Below the pieces are notes generated by a model. It had not been told where the DNA came from and searched no databases. It was given only the letters and a program-made list of their open reading frames with translations. A stretch of 26,037 nt of DNA from a virus, in the IMG/VR virus record IMGVR_UViG_3300023103_000012, positions 1 to 26,037 of that record. One strand, given 5' to 3'. Position 1 is the stretch's first letter; each line of letters begins with the position of its first letter. The translations under genes and the position numbers were made by a program. Shown piece after piece: positions 7,498 through 12,956 of the stretch.

Positions 7498-7692
7498 TTA
7501 CTGACTGACGTTATCAGCTTTGTTCAAAATGGCAGATAATGCAGCTGGGCTTTTTTCCACTAGGTTTTTAAGCGCTTGGGTATCCGCGGTATCTGCATAA
7601 CGTTCTACTAATGCTTCGTTAGCAACATCGATGACTTCACCTAAGATAGAAAGTTCTAAATTGCTAAATTGATTAAAGATTGTATTACTCAT
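7498..7692 (-). CDS. Small hypothetical alpha-helical protein with a hairpin-masked ribosome site
   Basis: The 64-residue product is acidic and predicted largely helical (LELSILGEVIDVANEALVERY, then TQALKNLVEKSPAALSAIL). No family is recognised. Its ribosome site (AGAGGG on the minus strand) lies in one arm of a 9-bp inverted repeat at 7698-7739, so translation may be repressed until the hairpin opens. It sits 19 bases upstream of the 69-residue gene and is probably co-transcribed with it. Confidence 0.55.
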   Translation of the reverse strand: MSNTIFNQFSNLELSILGEVIDVANEALVERYADTADTQALKNLVEKSPAALSAILNKADNVSQ

Positions 7693-7697
7693 ATTTT

Positions 7698-7739
7698 CTG
7701 CCCTCTTTTTTCTTCATAACTATTAGAGTCAGAGGGCAG
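7698..7739 (-). promoter_or_regulatory. Inverted repeat likely to sequester the ribosome site of the 7498-7692 gene
   Basis: CTGCCCTCT at 7698-7706 is the perfect reverse complement of AGAGGGCAG at 7731-7739, with a 24-base loop. In the minus-strand transcript the second arm (AGAGGGCAG) contains the Shine-Dalgarno of the gene starting at 7692, about eight bases from its ATG. No U-tract follows the hairpin on either strand, so it does not look like a terminator. A translational switch is the better reading. Confidence 0.5.
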
Positions 7740-7781
7740 GGATTAGTTCAATCAAATTTAAATTATTAATTTTCAACAAAA

Positions 7782-8141
7782 TCAACAGATTAAATTAAGC
7801 TCATTGGCTTTAGTTAAAAATCTATGCGCAACTCTTTTAGCTTTACTCTTAACAATGGATTCATATTGACTGTAAACATAAATAGCAGGAACGGAAACCT
7901 GATCGACCACCTCGCCCCCATCTATATATTTGACCAGTAATTGTGGGCCTTTCCCTTGACCATCTTTGGATATCATCCCGCGAGGAAGTTTCACTTTAAC
8001 TTCAATCACCAAACTATCATCGAGCTGGGGGGACCAAGAAAAATCTGCAGATTGTTGAACAATCTCTTTAAGCTGCTCGGTCATCGACGCTTTTACTAAT
8101 TTGGCAAAATGTACTCGCGCACTGGCTTCTTTATTTTCCAC
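7782..8141 (-). CDS. Hypothetical protein of the minus-strand cassette (119 aa)
   Basis: I do not recognise this 119-residue protein. It begins with a helical, charged segment (ARVHFAKLVKASMTEQLKEIV), continues with strands around residues 35-90 (LVIEVKVKLPRG, PQLLVKYIDGG, QVSVPAIYVYSQYE) and ends with a basic helix (KSKAKRVAHRFLTKANEL). The start is GTG at 8141, with AAGGA about nine bases upstream. It overlaps the end of the ribbon-helix-helix gene by 11 bases, so the two are translationally coupled. A partner or effector role for that DNA-binding protein is possible. Confidence 0.55.
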   Translation of the reverse strand: MENKEASARVHFAKLVKASMTEQLKEIVQQSADFSWSPQLDDSLVIEVKVKLPRGMISKDGQGKGPQLLVKYIDGGEVVDQVSVPAIYVYSQYESIVKSKAKRVAHRFLTKANELNLIC

Positions 8142-8412
8142 TATTATTCATCCTTAAAATATTGGGCATTACATCTTCAAAGTGAGTAGTTCCCTTTTTT
8201 GCATTATCACCCTTAATTACCTTGATTGCCGCTTTAACCGCCTCCTGCGCCATAAATGTGCTCACTCGCAAGGATTTAAGCCCGGCTGCATGGAATAAAA
8301 TATCGTGCTCGGCGGTACTAAAGCGAATAGGAATAATTTGGCATCTAGGCTCGGGGGAGCGCTGACGGGAATGCTCTTTTCTATAAACCCCATCTGCATC
8401 TGGATATTTCAT
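8131..8412 (-). CDS. Ribbon-helix-helix-like DNA-binding protein, putative regulator
   Basis: In this 93-residue protein, residues about 25-70 fit a ribbon-helix-helix layout: a strand IIPIRFS, helix 1 TAEHDILFHAAGLKSL, then RVSTFMAQEAVKAAIKVI as helix 2. This resembles MobC/DUF1778-type proteins ('vRft..E...i..aA...g.s.s.fir.aa...a'). The basic N-terminus (YRKEHSRQRSPEPRC) could add DNA contacts. It is the first gene of the minus-strand cassette and faces the recombination genes across an 82-bp divergent promoter region, the normal place for a regulator controlling both directions. No CI-type repressor was recognised elsewhere, so this is a candidate for the lysogeny or early-gene switch. 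An accessory nicking or antitoxin role cannot be excluded. Confidence 0.55.
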   Translation of the reverse strand: MKYPDADGVYRKEHSRQRSPEPRCQIIPIRFSTAEHDILFHAAGLKSLRVSTFMAQEAVKAAIKVIKGDNAKKGTTHFEDVMPNILRMNNSGK

Positions 8413-8494
8413 ATTTAAAATCCTAACTCAATTAATTGATGACTATTATAACGTAGAACCGTATAATATGCGTAATAAATCTGGGGGGTAAGTT
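8413..8494. promoter_or_regulatory. Divergent, overlapping promoter/operator region
   Basis: The 82 bp between the two divergent genes hold a TATAAT on the plus strand at 8462-8467 and a TATAAT on the minus strand at 8444-8449. The two boxes form an imperfect palindrome (ATTATAACG / CGTATAAT around TAGAAC), so polymerases from the two sides would compete. The -35 boxes are weak: TTGATG at 8436-8441 is 20 bases from the plus -10. An activator or repressor binding the palindrome is plausible. The plus gene has a GGGGGG ribosome site. Confidence 0.5.
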
Positions 8495-9199
8495 ATGGGC
8501 GAAATCAATACGACATCAGCATTGGATAAGGCAGTCATTGGGGGTGATTTAAGCAATCTAAGTGATGCAGACAAACTCACCTTTTACAATAAAGTCTGTG
8601 AATCCATTGGTCTGAATCCCTTAACCAAGCCATTAGAGTTTATTCGCCTAAATGGCAAGTTAGTCTTGTATGCCCGTAAAGACGCCACCGAGCAACTGCG
8701 AAAGATAAATGGCATCTCGATAAAGATTATGGCCAGAGAGAAGGTCGATGATTTATATGTGGTGACCGCACAAGCCATTGATAGGCATGGTCGGACGGAT
8801 GAATCCATAGGCGCCATCTCATTAAAGGGATTAATGGGCGAAGCGGCTGCCAATGCCATTATGAAGGCAGAAACTAAAGCTAAAAGGCGCGTGACTTTAT
8901 CGGTCTCAGGTTTAGGGTTTTTGGATGAGTCTGAAGTGTCTGCCATTGCCGGTGCTAAGCCATTAGATTTTGATGTCAGTACCGGTAAGGTGAGGGACGA
9001 TAGGGAGAAAGCCCCCAGAATAAGTCATCAAGCTGAGGATATGCGAATTGCTTTACTTGAATTCCACACAAACCAGAGTGAAGTCGGCAATGAAACTGCG
9101 CTTGAACTTTGGCTAGGGTTAGATGAGGGCTTAAAGAGAGAGGTATGGGGGTGTTTAAGTACTGCTGAGCGATTTTGGCTCAAGAGTCTTAAGGCCTAG
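8495..9199 (+). CDS. Putative RecT/Redbeta-like single-strand annealing protein
   Basis: The 234-residue protein has a phage-recombination pattern: KLTFYNKVCESIGLNPLTKP, then GKLVLYARKDATEQLRKI, VVTAQAIDRHGRTDES and AETKAKRRVTLSVSGLGFLDE. I associate this layout with a phage protein group of RecT/Redbeta type, but distant homology searches would be needed to fix the superfamily. It would pair homologous single strands during recombination or circularisation. It is the first gene after the divergent promoter region, starts behind a G-run ribosome site, and is followed by an SSB gene, the usual partnership. No lambda-exonuclease-like gene is adjacent; the only other nuclease seen is the VRR-NUC protein at 12519. 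Confidence 0.6.
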   Translation: MGEINTTSALDKAVIGGDLSNLSDADKLTFYNKVCESIGLNPLTKPLEFIRLNGKLVLYARKDATEQLRKINGISIKIMAREKVDDLYVVTAQAIDRHGRTDESIGAISLKGLMGEAAANAIMKAETKAKRRVTLSVSGLGFLDESEVSAIAGAKPLDFDVSTGKVRDDREKAPRISHQAEDMRIALLEFHTNQSEVGNETALELWLGLDEGLKREVWGCLSTAERFWLKSLKA

Positions 9200-9238
9200 A
9201 AGGGATAAAACATAGTTTAGTAGCTAAGGGGTATAAAG

Positions 9239-9631
9239 ATGGGTTCAGGGATTAACAAAGTTTTCTTACTAGGCAAGATTACTTATATCGAAGTTGTGCA
9301 TACGCCTGGAGGCTTAGTGGTCGCTAATCTTTCTATTGAAACCACTGAGGAGTGGAAAGACGCTCAAAAGAAAGATAAATCCAGAACAGAGGCGCATCGG
9401 GTGATTTTTTATAACAAGAAAGCAGAGCTGATAAAGGAATCTGGCCAAAAGGGGCACTACGTACATATTGAAGGCGCACTACGTACAGAAAAGTACGAAA
9501 AGGATGGCATTACTAAGTGGGCCACTAAGATTATCGGCTCCAACATTCAATTTCTGGATATCAAGGATGATTACAGCCAACTGAAAGTCACCCCCAACAA
9601 CTATTCAACTACTATGGATGTCCCATTCTGA
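9239..9631 (+). CDS. ssb: Single-stranded DNA-binding protein
   Basis: This 130-residue protein has the OB-fold layout of bacterial SSBs: NKVFLLGKI near the start, VANLSIETTEEW, then HRVIFYNKKAELIKE, GHYVHIEGALRTEKYEKDG and a closing TKIIGSNIQFLD. The end reads MDVPF, which mimics the acidic D-D-D-I-P-F tip through which SSB recruits RecQ, RecO or PriA, although only one acidic residue remains and the linker is short (about 20 residues). It lies 39 bases after the RecT-like gene and its stop shares one base with the next start (TGATG). It should coat single strands during recombination and replication. Confidence 0.9.
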   Translation: MGSGINKVFLLGKITYIEVVHTPGGLVVANLSIETTEEWKDAQKKDKSRTEAHRVIFYNKKAELIKESGQKGHYVHIEGALRTEKYEKDGITKWATKIIGSNIQFLDIKDDYSQLKVTPNNYSTTMDVPF

Positions 9632-9909
9632 TGGCTAAACGTCGCGCCCGGCACAGCTTATCCGAGAAGTCGCCGGCTCAGCATGCCTTTGATGAATCTA
9701 ATCTGGCCCTACAAGCAGCTAATGACGCGCTCGCTCGAGAAGGGATAGTGTACCCAGTCCAGAGAAAGGGAGAAGCTTTGCTTGATTACTTAGAGCGTCT
9801 TAATGCTTATAACGCCATTCAGCTGGCTTATTACTTTAAGGCACTAAGACCTCATGACGGGATTGAAAGGGTAGGAAGGGAAGCAAGACCTAAAGCTAAT
9901 GGCTGGTAG
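9631..9909 (+). CDS. Hypothetical protein coupled to ssb
   Basis: A 92-residue basic protein begins on the last base of the ssb stop (TGATG), so its translation is coupled to SSB. It starts KRRARHSLSEKS and contains helices (AQHAFDESNLALQAANDALAR, then ALLDYLERLNAYNAIQLAYYFK). No family is recognised. Its partnership with SSB and the annealing protein suggests a DNA-metabolism accessory, an inference from the operon alone. It is the last gene of the recombination set; a CACCCCCA hairpin follows. Confidence 0.55.
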   Translation: MAKRRARHSLSEKSPAQHAFDESNLALQAANDALAREGIVYPVQRKGEALLDYLERLNAYNAIQLAYYFKALRPHDGIERVGREARPKANGW

Positions 9910-9914
9910 AGAGT

Positions 9915-9950
9915 CACCCCCACTGGGAAATTAGGAAACCACTGGGGGTG
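9915..9950. repeat. Hairpin built from an inverted pair of the TGGGGGTG motif
   Basis: CACCCCCACTGG (9915-9926) pairs with CCACTGGGGGTG (9939-9950) apart from one C-C mismatch, over a 12-base loop. There is no T-tract, so terminator activity would be weak. Both arms are copies of the genome-wide octamer TGGGGGYG. Confidence 0.6.
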
Positions 9951-10127
9951 AATGCTAGGTCTACATAATCAGGGGTACTCATCATGCTTGATAGCAAATC
10001 ATCCTATCACTGGCTTTGATTTGAATAGCAACTCACTCACGGGACTAATTATATATAAAAATATTAGTTTGATAGCTTATGAAATAAGGGAAAATAGAGA
10101 TTAAGGAGAATAGGGGCGCCGAAATAT

Positions 10128-10157
10128 TTGATCTAAATCGAATTACCGCTTTATTAT
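10128..10157 (+). promoter_or_regulatory. Candidate sigma-70-like promoter for the leader/Rep transcript
   Basis: TTGATC (10128-10133) and TATTAT (10152-10157) are 18 bases apart. They match four and five of six consensus bases. Transcription would start near 10164 and give an untranslated leader of about 200 bases including the inverted repeat at 10183-10210. There is no independent support. Confidence 0.35.
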
Positions 10158-10182
10158 GCTCTGCAAGAAATTAGACAGATGA

Positions 10183-10210
10183 GAGCCTAACTCTTTTAAA
10201 AGCTAGGCTC
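10183..10210. repeat. Inverted repeat in the presumed Rep leader
   Basis: GAGCCTA (10183-10189) is the reverse complement of TAGGCTC (10204-10210), and between them lies the 10-bp palindrome CTTTTAAAAG (10193-10202). Together they could form a nearly continuous stem. It might act as a transcript stem-loop or as a protein-binding site. There is no U-run directly after it. Confidence 0.6.
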
Positions 10211-10365
10211 CACCTAGTACTTATTTTGCCAACAAATACACAGCGTGCACTTGTCAGTTTAATAAGTTAATAAGCAAGTTATGGAACCGACGACTACTAA
10301 TGTGAAGTTCCAAAACTTAAAACCACAGCACCCTAGTCACCTAGATAAATAGGAAACAAGAATAA

Positions 10366-10407
10366 ATGGCAAATATCCCCTCCAAACAAAAGAGAGGTAA
10401 TAAATGA
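10366..10407 (+). CDS. Leader mini-ORF 1 (13 aa)
   Basis: ATG at 10366 opens a 13-codon ORF (MANIPSKQKRGNK) whose TGA overlaps the next mini-ORF's start as ATGA (10404-10407). AGGA lies 11 bases upstream of the start, a weak site. The C-terminus is basic, like the ends of the next leaders (KKGDKKQT). I read it as the first of a coupled chain leading to the Rep-like gene. It may simply be untranslated. Confidence 0.4.
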   Translation: MANIPSKQKRGNK

Positions 10408-10469
10408 TGAACTTTCCTTCACTTACTTACCCCTACCCATTCAAGAAAGGAGATAAGAAGCAAACATGA
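10404..10469 (+). CDS. Leader mini-ORF 2 (21 aa), coupled to both neighbours
   Basis: This 21-codon ORF begins MMNFPSLTYPYPF and ends KKGDKKQT. It starts inside the previous stop (ATGA) and stops inside the next start (ATGA at 10466-10469). GAGAGG lies about seven bases upstream of its ATG. Its sequence is repeated 119 bases downstream in the second half of the next leader (start at 10523), showing tandem duplication. Its likely role is translational coupling or attenuation of the Rep-like protein. Confidence 0.5.
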   Translation: MMNFPSLTYPYPFKKGDKKQT

Positions 10470-10588
10470 GTCATGAGTTCCTTTACTTACACCGCCAACC
10501 CCTTAGAGGAGTCAATGTAAACATGAATTTAGATCATTCACTTAGCTCCACCCCACTCAAAAAGAAAGGAGATAAGAGGCAAACATGA
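10466..10588 (+). CDS. Leader mini-ORF 3 (40 aa, or 21 aa from the internal start at 10523)
   Basis: ATG at 10466 follows an AAAGGAG site (10446-10452) and opens a 40-codon ORF beginning MSHEFLYLHRQPLRG. It ends LKKKGDKRQT at a TGA overlapping the Rep-like start (ATGA, 10585-10588). An in-frame second ATG at 10523 has AGAGGAG 13 bases upstream and would make a 21-residue product (MNLDHSLSSTPLKKKGDKRQT is its whole length) paralogous to leader 2. The overlap implies that ribosomes finishing this leader can restart on the Rep-like gene, as in plasmid rep leaders. Confidence 0.5.
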   Translation: MSHEFLYLHRQPLRGVNVNMNLDHSLSSTPLKKKGDKRQT

Positions 10589-11649
10589 GTTTAGTTCCTT
10601 CACTTACCGGGGCAAGTTTACGTCCCAACTCAGCTCAATGCAACCCCCATCTAACTAATTTTCACCAATCTGCTTTGCTCAAAAATAGAGCAAACAAGAT
10701 TTCTGAGCCTAAGTACCCCTATCAATCCGTCCTATTATCGGATAGCCAAAAGGAATGGATGAGCAAGATACAGACTAAGGGCTTAGACCTCCCTGAGCAA
10801 TTTAGGATTGAACCCAATCAAGCTGCTCTGGGGGCGATTGAAGAGGCAAGGGTACTTATTTCCAATCATAAGAACTCCAAGCGACGCAACCCGCTTTTTT
10901 ATATTTTAAAATATTTGGCTTCTGGGATAGTCAAACACCTCACTTATAAAGTCAGACGCAAAAAGATAGCCACTGAAATAACTAAATATGGCTTAAGGCA
11001 GCGCAATGGAAACGTTTATTCGGTTCGCCAAGTCTCACGCTGGACCAATGCATTAGAGCAAGCTGGCTTGATTAAAAAAGATGAAAAAGATAGGTATCTG
11101 ATCGTCTATCGCCTGACAGAATTGGGTGAGTTGGTCTACTGGTTGCACTGTGAGAAGAATCAGAGTCATGTTCGAATAAACGTAGATGTGGCGGGGCCTG
11201 TAGAGGACAATTTCGAAAAAATGTCCCTATTCGATGAAAAAAATGTCCCCCTATACATACATAACTCTTACAAACAAAATATAAATACCCATTTAGAGAC
11301 TATTCAGGAGCATGACTTATACCGAGAGCAAAAAAGAGCCCAATTAGAGGCCAAATCGGAGCGTGCAATTCGATCTAAAAATGGGTTTTTAGTTTCTGAA
11401 AGGGAAGGCAAGAAAAAAACATTAGAGCCAGAGCTCAATCATCGACTGAAAAAGTTCTCTCCTGCTCAGCAAGACGAGTTAAGTTTGTGTTTAAACCGCT
11501 TGAGAGCGCCTGTATGGCAGAAAAACAATCTTCTTGAGGATTTGGCCGCCTCTGTCACCACGATGGCAGGAAAGCGCATACAGGTGGCAAACATCTCAGG
11601 CCTCCTAATTGCCAAGTACAAAAAGACATTTGGTGGAATGCGCCATTAG
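10585..11649 (+). CDS. Putative replication initiator with a winged-helix domain
   Basis: The 354-residue protein contains, at about residues 100-205, a helical region and a winged-helix-like unit: FYILKYLASGIVKHLTYKV, then GNVYSVRQVSRWTNALEQAGLI and a wing KDRYLIVYRLTELGELVYWL. The middle is charged and likely disordered, and the last ~65 residues form a second helical domain (FSPAQQDELSLCLNRLRAP...). A role in replication initiation is inferred from the winged helix, the upstream inverted-repeat and AT-rich region, and the coupled leader arrangement. No helicase or primase motif is present, so it would recruit host machinery. The start has AAAGGAG upstream and overlaps leader 3 by four bases. 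Alternative: a transcriptional regulator. Confidence 0.5.
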   Translation: MSLVPSLTGASLRPNSAQCNPHLTNFHQSALLKNRANKISEPKYPYQSVLLSDSQKEWMSKIQTKGLDLPEQFRIEPNQAALGAIEEARVLISNHKNSKRRNPLFYILKYLASGIVKHLTYKVRRKKIATEITKYGLRQRNGNVYSVRQVSRWTNALEQAGLIKKDEKDRYLIVYRLTELGELVYWLHCEKNQSHVRINVDVAGPVEDNFEKMSLFDEKNVPLYIHNSYKQNINTHLETIQEHDLYREQKRAQLEAKSERAIRSKNGFLVSEREGKKKTLEPELNHRLKKFSPAQQDELSLCLNRLRAPVWQKNNLLEDLAASVTTMAGKRIQVANISGLLIAKYKKTFGGMRH

Positions 11650-11675
11650 TTAAACGACACATCAAGGAGTTAGAT

Positions 11676-11891
11676 ATGAGTGAAGACATCAAGTTAGTTT
11701 GTGGGCTTTTGATTATCCCGTTGGGGGTGAGCCTGTATTGCTTAAGCGTCATGATAGAAAGCTTAAGGCAAGCCCGTAAGGAACGGTTAAGGAATCAGGT
11801 CAGATGGGTGTACCAAGCAGATGCCAAGGAAAGATGGCAGGAGCAGAACCCTCTAAAGGCGCGATTTGTTTGTAGTAAGTACGAAATTTGA
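11676..11891 (+). CDS. Small membrane protein of unknown function
   Basis: The 71-residue product has one hydrophobic segment at about residues 7-28 (LVCGLLIIPLGVSLYCLSVMI) and then a strongly basic, Arg/Lys-rich cytoplasmic-type tail (RQARKERLRNQVRW). Its AAGGAG ribosome site is well placed. It lies 26 bases after the Rep-like gene and is probably co-transcribed. A membrane anchor for a replication or exclusion function is conceivable, but there is no family match to support it. Confidence 0.6.
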   Translation: MSEDIKLVCGLLIIPLGVSLYCLSVMIESLRQARKERLRNQVRWVYQADAKERWQEQNPLKARFVCSKYEI

Positions 11892-11933
11892 TACAATTCT
11901 TCTCGACATGAGAAAGAAGGAAGTAGTATAGCC

Positions 11934-11957
11934 ATGAAGGATAAGAATAAATCATGA
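11934..11957 (+). CDS. Seven-codon leader mini-ORF coupled to the 11954 gene
   Basis: ATG at 11934 opens MKDKNKS and ends in TGA overlapping the ATG at 11954 (ATGA). A GAAGGAAG purine tract lies about nine bases upstream. This repeats the coupling style of the Rep leader chain. It has little room for function beyond delivering ribosomes to the next start. Confidence 0.35.
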   Translation: MKDKNKS

Positions 11958-12112
11958 GTAAAGATGTCGTGGATTACAAGATACTGAAAAGCCAGAACAC
12001 AGAGATACTGTCTAACCTAGTGACCCAAGCCTTACTGGATGGCTTTGTTCCGGTGGGGGTGCCTTTTGTGTTTAACGATTATATCAATCAAACCTTAGTG
12101 TTACTGAGATGA
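11954..12112 (+). CDS. Small DUF1737-like protein (52 aa)
   Basis: This 52-residue ORF fits the DUF1737 layout: a first strand VDYKILKS, a helix with L..LVTQAL, the turn LDGFVPVGVP and a last strand NDYINQTLVLL. Its TGA overlaps the next ATG (12109-12112), and the next gene encodes a similar protein, so the pair may have arisen by duplication or may work together. The family has no assigned biochemical function. The sequence is short, so assignment rests on the pattern shared with 12109 and 6445. Confidence 0.55.
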   Translation: MSKDVVDYKILKSQNTEILSNLVTQALLDGFVPVGVPFVFNDYINQTLVLLR

Positions 12113-12300
12113 CGATTCCATTTCATGTTAAGCCAGCGGTTAGATATAACTTGATAACGGATACGATGACGCATCAGATGATTGACCGGGTAGATGAGTT
12201 AGTGAAAGACGGTTGGGAGCCTTATGGGCCACTCATCCATAACCCAGAGAATAGAAAGTTTTACCAACCCATGATTAAGTACCCTAAAACAAAAACATGA
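12109..12300 (+). CDS. Second DUF1737-like protein (63 aa)
   Basis: The 63-residue product reads VRYNLITDT, then MIDRVDELVKDGWEPYGP and KFYQPMIKY, which matches the family order 'Y.li....l...V.eL...GW...G.....yQ.M'. It is closer to the textbook DUF1737 pattern than its upstream neighbour. It overlaps the previous gene by four bases and the AlpA-type gene by four bases (ATGA at 12297-12300), forming a tightly coupled trio. The function is unknown. Confidence 0.7.
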   Translation: MTIPFHVKPAVRYNLITDTMTHQMIDRVDELVKDGWEPYGPLIHNPENRKFYQPMIKYPKTKT

Positions 12301-12488
12301 AGATGCTCAGGCTCCATGAAGTAGTAAGACGAGTTACTTTATCTCGCGCCACCATTTATAGGATGATGCACTTAGGTCGGTTCCCAAAACCTATGCGGAT
12401 AGGATTAAGAACTAAGGCATGGATAGAAGAAGAGGTAGATGCTTGGTTTAGAGAAAGAGATAGAGAAAGAAACATAACTAAAGACTAA
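12297..12488 (+). CDS. AlpA-family helix-turn-helix regulator/excisionase-like protein
   Basis: The 63-residue protein has the AlpA/MerR-like helix-turn-helix: LRLHEVVRRVTLSRATIYRMMHLGRFPKPMRIG with the characteristic S..T.Y.....G.FP.P..IG...., then W.E.EVDAWF..R. Such proteins regulate phage genes or act as excisionases for a tyrosine recombinase. The recombinase here is at 5791, on the same strand but far away, so either role is possible. Translation is coupled to the DUF1737-like gene upstream. Confidence in the family is high, in the exact role low. Confidence 0.85.
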   Translation: MKMLRLHEVVRRVTLSRATIYRMMHLGRFPKPMRIGLRTKAWIEEEVDAWFRERDRERNITKD

Positions 12489-12518
12489 GCAGTCTATTCA
12501 TGACAAAGGAATTAAAAG

Positions 12519-12914
12519 ATGACAATCAAGGAAGAGTGGCTGATTCAAAGAAATGTCATTGCCTGGTTCAACCTTCAACACCCCCAACATTCTAAGCTAC
12601 TCACCTATACCATGGGTGGCAGTCATAACTTTGGCCCAAGAAAGGGTGAGACCTTAAAAGCTATGGGACTTAAAGCGGGCATTCCAGACCTTAACCTCTT
12701 CATCGCGCGTAGTGGCTATCATGGCTTACTACTTGAGGTAAAAGGCAAAGGAGGCAAACTCAGTCCTGTACAGAAGGATTATCATCAATTGCTTAAGGCA
12801 CAAGGCTATTGCGTGAAAGTAGGTGAAGGCGCGCAGGAATGTATTGCTATCATCAAGGAATATCTTGGGGGCGGATACCCACAAAATCCTTCCCTAAATG
12901 GCCTATTAGTTTAA
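12519..12914 (+). CDS. VRR-NUC domain nuclease
   Basis: This 131-residue protein has the core of the VRR-NUC (PD-(D/E)XK) family: an N-terminal helix with Glu (IKEEWLIQRNVIAWF), the AGIPDLNLF motif with the catalytic Pro-Asp, the LLLEVKGKGGKLSPVQ motif with Glu-x-Lys, and then a helix followed by Tyr-Cys-Val-Lys-Val. Single-domain phage VRR-NUC proteins are expected to cleave branched or structured DNA. It lies just before the terminase genes. It could act as a Holliday-junction-type nuclease that resolves recombination or replication intermediates before packaging. A hairpin-free gap separates it from the small terminase. Confidence 0.88.
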   Translation: MTIKEEWLIQRNVIAWFNLQHPQHSKLLTYTMGGSHNFGPRKGETLKAMGLKAGIPDLNLFIARSGYHGLLLEVKGKGGKLSPVQKDYHQLLKAQGYCVKVGEGAQECIAIIKEYLGGGYPQNPSLNGLLV

Positions 12915-12956
12915 AAAGTAATTAAGTTAAATAACGTTTGTAATAGAGGATTGTCT

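Larger units (their letters stand above)
9910..10365. other. Non-coding region upstream of the Rep-like module, candidate origin/control region
   Basis: No convincing gene is found in these 456 bases. Starting from the left, the region holds a strong hairpin (9915-9950), an AT-rich imperfect inverted repeat (ACTAAT.../...ATTAGT, 10044-10068), a candidate promoter (10128-10157), a second inverted repeat (10183-10210) and a tandem TTAATAAG pair (10259-10274). AT-rich DNA and several inverted repeats next to a replication-like gene are typical of origins and of antisense-controlled Rep leaders. No clear iterons or DnaA boxes were seen. Confidence 0.5.
10404..10610 (+). repeat. ~119-bp tandem duplication of a leader unit (RBS plus mini-ORF starts)
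   Basis: The stretch from 10404 to about 10491 is repeated, with divergence, from 10523 to about 10610, an offset of 119 bases. The best-conserved block is AAGAAAGGAGATAAG.GGCAAACATGAG in the two copies, and TTCACTTA follows shortly after the starts. Each copy contains two start codons (10404 and 10466; 10523 and 10585), so the pattern repeats roughly every 60 bases. Confidence 0.75.

Noticed and set aside
10281-10352. 23-codon ORF (MEPTTTNVKF...) before the leader chain
   Set aside because: No convincing ribosome site and no overlap with the next start (13-base gap), unlike the following mini-ORFs. It could still be an extra leader.
11892-11897. TACAAT as a -10 box of a promoter for the 11934-12488 gene group
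   Set aside because: The only -35-like sequences are poor or wrongly spaced (TTGTTT at 20 bases, TTTGTA at 17), so the evidence is too weak to annotate.
12951-12956. TTG at 12951 as start of the small terminase
   Set aside because: It directly abuts the AGAGGA ribosome site with no spacer; GTG at 12957 has a six-base spacer.
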